Shown piece by piece: positions 11,401 through 23,400 of a stretch of DNA of 64,000 bases. This stretch comes from Toxoplasma gondii ME49. Lineage: Eukaryota; Apicomplexa; Conoidasida; Eucoccidiorida; Sarcocystidae. Numbering within the stretch: position 1 is the stretch's first letter; each line of letters starts with the position of its first letter. The position numbers and the translations under genes were made by a program. The stretch is taken from NCBI RefSeq assembly GCF_000006565.2, contig NC_031472.1, positions 654,727 through 718,726 on the forward strand, given 5' to 3'. A model generated the notes under the pieces. It had not been told where the DNA came from. It saw only the letters and a list, made by a program, of their open reading frames with translations, and ran no database searches.

Positions 11401-14400
11401 CGCTCTCCTTCCCTGTCAAGCGAGCGAGAGCGACCGCCAGCTCTTCTTCTCGTTTCCGCAGCGTCTTCTGGACTTCCTCGACTCGGCTCTTCAGTCCCGC
11501 CACCATCTCCTCTTGGTCCTCTTGCCGCCTCTTCTGGACAGCGAGGGCCTTCTGGCTATCCTCGAGATGCGCCTGCAAACGCCTCTCTTCTCGCTCGAGT
11601 CTCTCGCGGGCGCGATTCGCGGCCTCCAGCTCCTTCCGGAGGTCTACACGCTCCTCCGGCTTAGTCTCGCCCACAGTCTCGGCCTCTGCGCGGTCAGCGA
11701 GCCTCGCTTGCACATTCTCTGCCGTCCGACGGAGAGCGTCGAGGTCCGCCTCGAGGTGTCGACATCGACTCTGCAGGTACGCGACTCTTTCATTCAATTC
11801 CAGGTTTTCTTGCACCAGTCGTTCTCTCTCCTCCGCATGCAATTTCTTGCTCTCGAAGAGCTCTTCCTCCAGTGCCCGCTGTGCCCTCGCCTGGCGCTCG
11901 CTCTCCTCTGTCGCCCTTTGGAGCCTCGCCTCGAGTGTTGGCAGTGCTGCTGGTTCGCTGCCTTCACCTCTTCCTCCTTCGCCTCCTTCGTACCCCTCGG
12001 ACGCGCTTTGGCGGTGCATGCGACTCAAACGCTCTTCAAGAGCCTGGACGGCGTTCTCCAGCTTCTTCTCTGTCCGTTCCTTGCGACCGAGAGCCTCCTG
12101 AAGTCGCTGTCGCTCGCGCCTCAGACCTTGAATCTCTCCCGTGAGCTCTTCCACGGCTTCCTCCGCTCGCTTCGCGCGCCCCACAGTCTCCGCAACTGTT
12201 TCCTCCAGACGCTGTCTCTCCTCGTCAGCGCCTTGCGACTGACTTCGTGCGAGGGCTTGGCGCTCTGCAACTTCCTCCAGCTGTCTCTGCAGCGCGAGGC
12301 ACTCTGTCTGCAGGTCCCTGGCGTGTGTCGCGCTCCCTGCTGCTTTTCTCTCGAGGTCGCGTTTCTCTTTTGCCGCGGCCTCCAGCGCCTCAGTCAGCTG
12401 CGTCTTTTCTTCTTGCGCTGCATGCAGTTTCGAGTCGAGGCGTCCGACCTGCCTCTCCAGCGCCCTTTTCCCCTCACGGAGCTCCGCCACCTTACCGCGG
12501 AGACGTTCAAGGTGCTGCTGAAGCTCTGCGCAGTCTGCCTCCTTCTCCCTCAGCGTCTGGTCGCGCGCCAGTCCCTCGTCAGCGCGAAGCCGGGCCGCTT
12601 CTCGGTCGCTTGCCGAAGTCTTCTCGAAGCAGTTTTCGGAAGTCTCTTCTCGGCCGCCGTCGCGGCTCACTGCTGAGCTGCTGCTTCGCTGTCTCTGAAG
12701 CTCCTCGGCGAGTGCTTGGCGCCCTCTGCGCTCTTCCGCAAGCTTCTCTTCGAGGCGAAGTAGCGTCCGCTCGCGCTCTTCTGAGGCAACGGCGGCCTTT
12801 GCCAACGCACTCCGCAGTTTGTCGATTTCGCGCGTCTGCAGCGTCTCCTGTTCGAGAGCCTCCTTGCGCGCCGAGTCGACTTCCTTCAAGAGCTCTTGAA
12901 GCTGCTTCACTTGCCAGCGCTCTTCCTCGAGCTCTTGCCCCAGAGAGGCGAGGCTGCGCCTCCGTGCTCCCTCTCGCTCGCGGATAGACGCAACAGCGTC
13001 GCGTCGCTCCTCCCGCAACTTCTCGGCCAGCGTCAGCAAGGCTTCTTCTCGCGACGCACTCGGCGACACAACCTCCCGAGGCTTTTTGTCCTCATTCGCC
13101 AGCGCGGAAGAAGATGAAGAAGACGGGGAGGTGGGGGGAAGGAGAGGAACAGTTAGGAGGCCCTCGAGAATGGCTTGGGTCCGCGTCAAGTGACTCCTGC
13201 CCTGTTGTTGTCGGCGTCGAAAATCTTCTAGAGCGCGTTCCGCCTTCTCCAACCGTGCCTCAGACGCGCGCCACCTGGTCGCTCCTGCAGCGAGCTGCGC
13301 CTCGAGTTCTACAGAGGCGTCCTGAGCTGAAACTCTCTGCGTCTCGCTCTGTTCCAACTCGCTGTACAGGCGCTCTGCGTCTTTCTTCAGCTTCTCCACT
13401 TGCGCGGCGTACGCCTCGTTCAAACGCCGGACTTCCTTCTGCAAGCTGGCGACCTTCGTCTCGAGACTTTGGTTTTCTTGGTCTCGCTGGCGGGTCCGCT
13501 TCTCGAGCGCATGCAGCTGCGCGCGCTGAGTCTGGAGCGACTCTTTCAGTGCTTCGTTCTCTCTCTGGACCTTCTCTGTCTCCTTGATCTGCGTCCTCAG
13601 GGCCTCCTCTTCGTACCGCAGGACGCCAGATCTCTCGCGTTCGTTCTCGAGCTTTTTCCTGGAAGATGCGACTTCCCTTCTGAGACTCACGACAACTTCT
13701 TCTGTCTCCGCCAGCTTCGCCTCCAGAGCCGCCCGCGCTCTCTCCAACGCGACAAGGCGTTCTTCTCGCTCTTGTAACTCGGATCGGAGAGTCGCGTCGG
13801 CCTGTTCAAACTGTCGAAGCCGCCGCGACTTCTCATCGTTCTCTTGCGCAGTTCTCTCTTGGACCTCCTTCAAGTACGACAGACGCTTTCGCAGCTTCTC
13901 CTCTTCGACGCTCCTCTCTTGCTTCCCTCGCTCTCTGGTCTCCGCGAGGTCTCTGCGCGTCGCCTGCACCTCAGCCTCCAAATGCCGCAAGCGATCGTCC
14001 CGCTCCTCCAGTGCCTTCATGAGTTCTCGTTTCTCTCTCTCCGCCTCATGCTGGATCTCCCTGACGAGCCTGTCCGTTTCGCTCACTTCCGCGCTCTCTC
14101 GCTCCCTCAATTTCTTCTCTCTCTCCTGCAACTGTTGCTCCCTCTCCCGCAACTGTTGCTCCGTCTGCAACTGGCGCTCGAGACGCTCGACGACAAGCTG
14201 CTGTTCATCGCGAGTCGCCTTCAGTGCCGCCATTTCTTCTTCTTGGCGCTCCAGTTCCTCGCGGAGTCTGTCCTCCTGCTCGGTCCTCGCCTGCAGCTGC
14301 TCCCGGGCCGTGTGCAGGAGACTCTCGACGTCTCTGAGACGCGCCTCGCCCTGCGTCGCGTCCGCTTCTGCTCGCAGTCTCCTGCGGCCTGTCTCCGCGA

Positions 14401-17400
14401 GTTCCGTCTCCATCTGGAGGCACTGTTCCTTCAGCCGGCTGTTGAGCTTTCTCTCAGCTTCCAGTGCAGCTGTCGCGAAGGCTTCTTGTCGCATGCACTC
14501 TTCCAGTCGACTGGAGAGCTTCTCCTTCGCCGCGTCTGCGTCTTCCACGGATCTCCGCTGAGCTTCGAGCTGAGCGCGAAGGAGAGCGACGCGCTCGCTG
14601 TCCGTCTCTCGCTGTCTGTACGATGCAGCGAGTTCTTTCTCGAGGGCCGCAGTTCTCTCTCTCGCTTGTTCCAGCATCCTCTGTGTGTGATCCACCTCGG
14701 CCGCGAGAGTTGTCACCGCTTCTGAAGGCGAGGAGTCCGAGACGCGGGGATCTTCTCCTCGCTCTCGGCGTCTGGTTCTCTCGAGCTCTTCCGCCAGCCT
14801 CTCCTCAGCGTCAACGAGGGCGCGCTGCATGCGGTCCCGGTCTTCACGGATGCGCGCGAGAGAGGCCTCTGTCGCCTTCAATTGCTTCTCCAGGGTCTCC
14901 AGGTACACAAGACTCTCGGCCTTCTCTGCTTGCCACCCTCGCTCCATCTCCGCTTCGTCTCCAGAGGCGCGGCGGGACTGACGCTCGCGCTCCCGAAGCG
15001 CCGTGAGCGACAGGGCGAGGCTCTCGCGCTCTCGCTCTGCAGTATGGAGCCGGTGCATGCTTTCCTCCTTTTCCCTTTGCATGCGGCTGACTTCGCGCTC
15101 GAGGCCTACGAGACGGTCGAGGGTCTCCTCTCGCGCGCGTCGCTCTCTCTCGAGACTCATGTGAAGCCTGTCGAGCTTCTCGGTCTGGGTCGTCTTCTCG
15201 CTGTCTGCCGCTCTGAGAGCTCGCTGACAGTCGCGCAGCTCCTGAGTCACACTGCGAACTTGCTCCTCTAATTGGAGACATCTGTTTCGCGCGGCGGTGA
15301 GGTCGCTTCGCGACGCCTCGCTCTCCTGCCGGAGATGCAGCCACTCGCTCTGGAGCCGGTCCCGATTGTCTATCACGGCCTGCAGCGTTTTCTTCAAACG
15401 CTCGAGTTCTTCGCCTTCGCGAGTCCCCGACACAGCCAGTTCATGGCGTTTCAACGCCTGCTCTTCTTGTCGAGCTTCCCTCTCCTCGCCTTGCTTGCCC
15501 GACAGAGTCGCTTTCTGTTGCCTCTCTGCAGCGTCAGTCGCCTGCTCTGTGCGTCTCTCGGCCTGGAGACGCGCAACCGCCGCGATCGCCTCTGCAGCGC
15601 GACGCGTTTCGGCGTCTCTCTCTCGCTCAGCTTCTTCTCTCTGCCGAGTTTCTTCTTCTTGCCCGCGAAGCGCTTTCTCGAGGTCGGCCTGCGTCTCTCG
15701 CCACTGCCTGCGGACCTGGATGAGGTCGTCGTTCAGGTCTCGACAGCGGTCTTCCCAAGCTGTCCGGCTCTCAGCGAGTCTCGCCTTGAAGCGTTCGATT
15801 TCTTCCTGCTGTCTCTCCGTCTCCCTCGCGCGCTCCTCCTGTTCTCGCTGTCGCTCTTTCTCGAGATCGGCGCAGCGTTGCTCGAGCCGCGCGCGCGCCT
15901 CGCGCTCGTCCTCCAGTTGTCCCAGGAGCTTCCGACGCTCCTCGCCTCGTTCCTTCTCCTGGAGCTCTCCCTTTTCCCTCTCCTCGCCGAGCGCCGCTTG
16001 CGTCTCTCGGCACTGCGAAGCCCAACGCTGGGCCTCAGCCTCGACGAGGCGCTTCGTCTCTTCCTGGACTTGAAGGCGGCCGCGAAGAGTTTCCAGGGAG
16101 CTCTGGAGCGCACGACACTCCTCGTCGAGAGCTGCGCGATCCAACTCAAATGTCTTTTCGAGGTCATCTTTCTGCAGCTCCACCTTCTGCCTCTTGGCCT
16201 TCTCGCTCTCGACCTCGGCTTCGAGCTTCTCGCGACCCTCGCGCGCCTCATCCACCTCTCGCTGAAGCAGCGCAAAAGCGCCGTCGCGCTCGCGCTGCAG
16301 CGCAGTCGTCTCCTCGATTTGCCGTCTCAGGAGAAGGACGCGATGCTCGCTCGCGTCCTTCTCTCTCCGGGTCTGCTTCAACGCGGCCTTCAGCTCCTCG
16401 ACAGCGCCTCGAATCCTCTCCAAGTAACTCTCCTGCACGCGCTGCTGGATGTCCCGTTCCTGAAGCGCTTCGAGCAACTCCTGTTCTCGCTGCGTCTGCT
16501 CTCGCTCACTTCGCCTCTCCGCGGACTCCTGGCTGTCGCGCTCGGCCTCCACCTTACTGAGGCGCCGCTGAAGATTCTCAGACAGGATCTGCAGGCGTCG
16601 AACTTCCCTCTCGACGTCCTCCTTCTGCTTCTGCGCCTCCGAACTTCCGAGCTCTGCGCGCTGCAGCTCCGCCTTCAACGCCTCCCTCTCGATCTCTCCA
16701 TCTTGGCACCGCTGCTCCAAAAGCCGGACCCGGCGCTCCCGCTCCCGCTCTTCTCGCTCGCGCTCTTCTCGCGCAGCTTCCGCAGATCGGTGGCCGTGTG
16801 TAAGGAGAAGTAGCTGCTGCTCTTGCTGATTCTGGAGCTTTCGGCCCAGCTCTTCAATCACAGCCTGGAGCATTTCAGTTTGTTTCTGGAAAGCGAGAGA
16901 CTGGCGAGCAAGAAGCGAAGCTCGGGAGCCCTGCAGCGAGTCTGTCTCTTCTGCATGCGCTGCACGCTCTGACGCCGCGAAACCTTCATTCTGAAACCTC
17001 GTCTGCGGAACTCGTGAGCTGCGTTCTCCGCGGTTTCCAGCTTCCTCGGTAGCGTCGTTTCTTCCCTCAGCGGAGGCGCGAGCGACGCTGCGCGACCTCC
17101 GCTCTTCGTCGCCAGGATCGTCGCGTCTCCTCTCCTCGCGCTCTCTCTCCCTGAGCATTTCCTCGACCTTCACTTGGTACTCCCGGCAACGTCTGTGAAG
17201 TTCCGCGGCCTGGGCGCGGGTCTCCTCCTGCACAGCGAGGAGCTTCTCGATGCGGCGGTGCGCCTTCTCCAGTTCACTTGTCTTCATCTCGCCTTCTTCC
17301 TTCTCTCGCTGGACGTCACGCGTCAACTCCGCGAGCTCCCGGCGCAGACTCGCGCAGTGTTGCGCGTTTCGGTCTCGGGACTCAGACGCAGTCTTAAGAG

Positions 17401-20400
17401 CCGCTTCAAGCGCTTGACATCTCTGCTCGGTCAGCGTCCGCACCGACGCGAGAGACGTCTCTGCTCTCTCTGCTGCATGCGCCTCGTCGTGGCTCAGGTT
17501 GTTGCGCCCTTTCTCCCGACCTCCTGAAAGAGACACCCCGGTGGATCCCAAGACGCCACTGCTGCTCGCTGCGAGACTGAGGAACTGGCGCTGAAGAGCT
17601 TCGTCTTTGACTCTCAGCACTGTCAGTTCGTCCTGCACACGACACAGTTCTTCTTTCGCTAGCGCTGCGGCGAGCTGCGCCTCCGCGAGTTGCTTGGACG
17701 CGTCTGCAGCGTCACGCTGGCGCTTCTCGCAGTCCGCCTGCAGGCGCGAGCGCTCGCGCGCCCATTCCGTCACTTCTCTCTCTCGGATCTGCTGCAGCTC
17801 CTGCATGCGCTGTTCCGCCATACGCAGCTCGAGGCGGTTCTTCTGTTCTTCGCGCTGGAGCTGGACGAGCAGCTCCTCCGTCGACATGTGCGCCTCAGTC
17901 CAGGTCTGTTGGAAGCGTCGCTGCATCTCCGCTTCTCTCTGCAGGACGCCTTCGAGTTCCTGCCGCGTCGCCTCCTCCCGCGCATGCAGTTGACGGTTCT
18001 CTTGTTCGAGGCCTTGCGCGCGAGTCTCCTGGACCCGCAGCTCCGCCTCCAGGGCTCCACATCGGTTTCGGAGGACAGTTGTCTCCTCGCGGCTCTGCTG
18101 TTCTGCCGACTGCCATGCGCGCTCTCTTCCCGTCAGCTCGGCGCGGGAGAGCTCCAGCTGTCTCTGGAGACTCTGCGCTTGGTTCTGCGTCTCGCCCAGC
18201 GTCTCCCGAAGCATCTGCTCGTGTGCTTCCGCTTGCCTGCGACAGTCGGCGAGCGCAGACTCGAGCGCGCGTTTGATGCTTCTGCTCTCCTCTTGAAGTT
18301 GTGCGACCTGAGCTTCATAGCTTCTCTCCTTCGCATGCAATTCCGCCGTCACAGCGCTGCAGCTGCGGCCGAGCGACTCGCGCGTGTCTGCGAGTTCTTT
18401 CTCGAGACTCGACAGATGCCGCTCTTTCTCCTTCAGCTTCTCCTCCAACGTCGCGACAGTCGCCTGGAGGCTCTCGGTCTTGGCGCGCCAGGCCGTCTCT
18501 GCGGCCTCGCTCTTCGCCTCTCTCTGATCGAGCAGCTCCTGGAGCTCTTGCTGTCTCTTGTGACTCCCGTCCACCACCTGCTCCCAGAACGTTCGCTGCG
18601 ATTGGTTGCGCTCGCGCTCCGCCTCGACCTCCATCTTCAGACGCGAGAAATCTGTCTCCACGCGACTCTTCGCGATGCGCAGCTGTTCCAGCTCCTCGCC
18701 CCGCGACTCAAGTTCTCGCTGGACATGTCGCTTCTCGCTCTCCGCTGCTTCCAGATGCTGAGTGAGCGCCGCCGCTTTCGCCTCGCCGTGGTCCACCCGG
18801 TCCTTCAAGTGCTTCAGCTCGCCTCGCAGAGCCTCCTGCTCTTCTCGATTGGCCGCCATCTCGCCAATGGTCTCTTCTCGTCGTCGGTCGCACTCTTCCT
18901 GGAGTCCGAGGATCTCTTCCTCTCTTCGCTGAAGCTCGACCTCCAGCCTCTCGCGCTCGGCTTCCTGCTCCGCCTTCCGAGCCTGCAGCTCGTCCTCGAC
19001 TCTTCGTTTCTCTTCTTCGCACCGGCGCAGCTCTGCGAGGAGGCGCATGCGGTCGTCATCGCTTCTGTCGCGTTCCTCTTGAAGCGCCTGCTCCTTCGCG
19101 CGCGTCGCTGCCGCGCCCGCCTCTCGCGCATCTCTCTCCTGCGCCTCCAACTCTTTGATGTAGCGCTCCAACTGGATCTGACGATCCTCCGCAGCTCTCA
19201 CTCGCTCGCGTTCACCTTCCAGCTTCTCTTGGGTTTCCGTCAGTTGCGTCTTGATGCTCTGGAGCCTGCGCTCGACCTCCTCCAAGGTTGTTTTCAGTCT
19301 CGAGACTTGCTGCTGGTTCTCGTCTCGGGTCTTCTCCGCCTCGCCCTGGCGCTCCACTGCATCTGCATGCGCGGCCTTCGCGTTCACCAGCTCCCGTCGA
19401 AGACTCGAGACTTCCCCCTTCTCCTTGTTCAACTGCTCCTGCATGCTCTGCACCTCGTCGCGGAGCGCGTTGATAGTAGCTGCCTCCCGTTGTTTCTCTG
19501 CCTCTTTCGCCTCGCTCTCCTCTGCAGCGACTGCGAGATGCTGAGAGAACTTCAACTGCTGATCTTGCAGTTTCCGGCTCTTCTCCTCGTTTTCCCGGTC
19601 GAGTCGCTTCACCTGCTCAGCCAGCGCATTCTGTTCTTCTCGTGCCTTTTTCGCGGCGCCTCGCTCCTCCGCCAGCAGGCCCTCGCAGAGAGTCCGAGCG
19701 CGTTCAGCCGCAGCTGCGGCCGCCTCCGCTTCTTCCCGGTGTCTCTGCGCGACCTGGAGCTTCTGCTGGGTCGAAAAGAGTTCGTGTTCGAGGTCGCGCT
19801 GCTTCTCCCGGATCTCATGGAGCTTCTCCTCTTCTTGAATTCGTCTCTGGTGGAGCTTCAGGTGGAGTTCGTGGACCTCGCCTTCGTAGTCACGCAGCCG
19901 CTTCTCCCGCTCCTTCTCCCGCTCATCTTCTCGCCTCTGGGCTGCCTCTTCTCGCCGCCGCGTCTCCTCTTGAAGCTGTCCAAGTCGCTTTTCGCAACTC
20001 TCCAGAAGACTGGCTTTCTCCGCCGCCATCTCCTCCTTTTCTCTACACCGCGCTTCCCACTCCTCGCGCTCACGGAGCCGCTCCCGGGCCTCCTCAGCGC
20101 GCGCGGCATCGGCCTCGCGGTGCATGCGCTCGAGTTCTTCGCGCTCTCGCCTCTCCCTCTCAAGCGCGTGCGATCGCTCCTCCGTCAGCCGCCGAACTTC
20201 CTTCTCAAGCTCGCTCTGCAGGTTCTCGGCCGCCTCCCATTGCCGTCTGTCGCGCTCCTCCTTCTCCAGATGTGCAGCTTGCAGGTCTCGCGCCTCACGC
20301 CGAATCTCTGATACTTCGCTCTGCAGCTCCGCCAGCTTCAGACGGAGGTTGTCGCGTTCCTCGGACACCGCCGTCAGCTCCTCCAGAGTCGCGTTGTACC

Positions 20401-23400
20401 TCTCGACGACGGCTTGCAGTTCGCGCGTCGTTGCGTTGAATTTCTCCACCCGCTTCTCTTCCTCGTCCTCGCACTCCTGCAGCGAGGCGTCCAGCTGCCG
20501 CGCCGCCTGGACTTGTCTCTCGAGTTGTCTCCGGAAATTCGTCTCCATTTGCTTCTGCGCGTCTCGCTGCTCGTTCAAGAGACCCCGAAGCGTCATCACG
20601 TCTTCCTCCGCTCGCGCTCTCTCCTCTTCCAGGCGCGCATGCAGGAACTGCTCGTGTCGCGTCTCTTGCCTCGCGAGCGCCGCTGCAAACTCCTTCTTGG
20701 CATCCTCGCGGGATGCCTTCTGCTCCTCGAGCTCCTTTTCTCGGAGACTCAACTGCGTCTTCTGCTCCGCCACTTCGCGCCTCAGCAGCGCCTCCTGACG
20801 CTCCAGAGTCCTCACCCGGTCCTCCTGTTCCTCTGCTCGTCCTAGGAGCTCAGCGAGACGATCGTCCGTCTCCCGCTTCGCTCTCTGGAGGCCCTCAACT
20901 CGTCGCTGCTGCTTCTCCTCCCTCGCGCGTTCCGCCTGTCTCTCGCGCTCCCGCTCGCGCTCGTGAGCCATCTGCACGCGGTCAAGTTCTTCGCGCAGTC
21001 GCGCCTCCGACAGAGACACTTGCGCCTTCTCGTTCTCGCTCTCCAATAACTTCTTCTGGACCGTCTCCAAACGCTCCAAGAGCTCCTCTGCATGCGCCTC
21101 CGCCGCCTGCCTCCGCCGCTCCTCCCCAGCCAGCTGCTCTCGTTGAAGCGTCAGGCGCTGCTCCGCCGAGTGCTTCGCCAGCAAAGCCTCGTGCCGCTCT
21201 TCGTTCTAGAAACGAAACAGAGAAGATAACGGCAGCCCACCATGCGTGCAACCTTCTCGCGAACATGCTCGACACCCAAGACAAAGACTTACAAAAACAT
21301 GTATGAATACAGACATATACATCTATGAGGAGAGAGAGAACGTAGAACAATCGGTGTACATACATACATGCATACATATATATGTATATACATATATATA
21401 TATATACATATATATACATATATATTCAAATATATGTGGAGATATGAAGAGATCGACATAAATGAACGAGGCCCGACGAAGTGCTCTACCGAGTTGAAGC
21501 GCTGAAGTTCATTGCGGCTTCAATCTCTCTTTGAACCTCGCTTGTCAGATTTCTTCATTTCTTCGCAGTTTCTCAGGTTCTCTGCCGCGCATGCAGCGAT
21601 TTTCCACGACCAGGCTTGACAATGCACTCGCTGAGGTCCCCCTCCACCTTCTGGCGCAGAAGCGCATCCGCCAGCTCTCTCTGTTTTTCAAGGTGCACAA
21701 TGTCTCCCGTTCCCAGGCTCGACTAGAGAACAAGAGGCGTCCAACTTGGTGAAGCCTTGCCTGTTCTCCTTCGTCAAGAAAGAGTGACTTCTTTGAAAAC
21801 ACAAGAAACCACCGTTCGCCAGGACTTGCACAAATGTTGCTCTCCAGATGCTACTCTTCGGCGTCGTCGTGTCTCACCTGCTGCAGCATTCGGGCATTCT
21901 GCTCTCTCTGTTTTTCCTCCTGTTCTTCAACCTGGCGGCGGAGCTGGACCTCTCTGCGTTGCAAGTCTTGGAGTTCCTGGCCTCGCATGCTGCACTGCTG
22001 AGACATACGCGCGAGTCTGTCGGCTTGGTCTTTCACACGGGCAACTGTCTGGCGCAGCTGCTCCTCGACGTCTCGCTTTTCGTCCTCTGTCTTCGCCAGC
22101 AGATTTCCCTTGTCCTCTGCGGCCTTCTCGAGCGCCGCGACGCGCTCGCGGAGCGTCCGGCACTGCGCATGCAGCTGCTCGACCTCGCGGCGTAGCGTCT
22201 CCGCGAGACCGTTCTCGTCCTCGGCCGCAAGCTCCTCGGGGAATTCCCTGACAGACGAGAAGGACGAGCAGGGCGAGCATGCGTAGAACGGAGACTCTTG
22301 AGGTGAAGCGGCGGCGTCTTCAAAAGCTTCAGCCGAACGCTCCAGTCTGCCTTCTGCCTCTGGGCTCTCTTCGTGGGCTCGAGACGCAGGTTCCGCCTCT
22401 CCAACGGAGCGCTCAAACTCGTAGTATGCAGTCTGTTTGTCTCCACTCTGTTTGGCACCCATGCGTTCAACCTCGGCATCTTCCATTTCGTCTTCTTTGC
22501 GTCCGATTTCTTTGACTTCGAGTTGAAAGGTGCCAGATTCTCGTTGCTCCTTCGGCGTCTGTTCGCGGAGGTCGGCGACTTCCTTCTCGAGGACGGCGAC
22601 TCTCGCGAGCAGCTCGCTCTTCGCCTGTGCATGCGACTGAGTCATGTGATCTTGAAGCTTCTGGAAGAAATCTTGAATTTCCGATACACGCATCTCAGCC
22701 GCCGCCTCAGCTTCCTGGCGAGTCTTCGCAACCTCTCTCTCGTGTGCGGCCTCGCGTCTGGCCTTCTCTTCTCGTTCTCTCTCAAGTTCCGCGACAACTC
22801 TCTCCAACTCCTTCTCTCTCTCCAACTCCTTCTCTCTCTCCCTTTCGAACTCGTCCTGTCTCTGGTCTAGGGTCGGCTCTGTCTGAGCCGCGGCAAGTGC
22901 CTTAAGTCGCTGGACTTCGCTCCTGAGAGCTTGTACCTCTGTGGTGAGTGCGTTTTCCGCCTCTGCATGCGCGCGTTCCATTTTCGCCTGCAGCGCTTCG
23001 TAGAATTGCTGGATCTCTGAAATGTGGATTTCTGCTTTGTCTTCGGCTTCCCGTCGGGCCTTCGCGAGCTCCACCTCAAACGCCTGCTCCTGACCCCGCG
23101 CAGTCTCCTCGCGGCTCGCGAGTTCTTCCTTCTCTCTGCGGAGCCTGTCGAGTTCTTCCTCGGCGCTCGCCAGGCGTTGTCGCAGTGTCTCTTCCCCACT
23201 CTCACACGCGCCCGGTGTTTCTCCATGCTTCTCCGTCGCGCCGTAGGCTCGGGCCTTCTCGAGCGCGTCCGCGAGCTGCACGCACCGCGTTTGCAGCTCC
23301 GAAGTGGTTTGGCACTGCTCCTGCAGCTTCTCAGTCGTTTGTTGCAGATGCTTCGTCAGCATTCGCCGCTGCTCCTCCAGTTCGGTCTGCATCCTTTCCA

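Noticed and set aside
10370..21306. Very long plus-strand open frames (for example 10370-12676 and 17690-20311) opposite the giant coiled-coil exon
   Set aside because: They are antisense to a long Glu/Arg/Leu-rich coding exon whose codon bias suppresses stops on the other strand. They encode Leu/Ser-rich sequence with no family motif, and the minus frame is far longer and spliced in phase.
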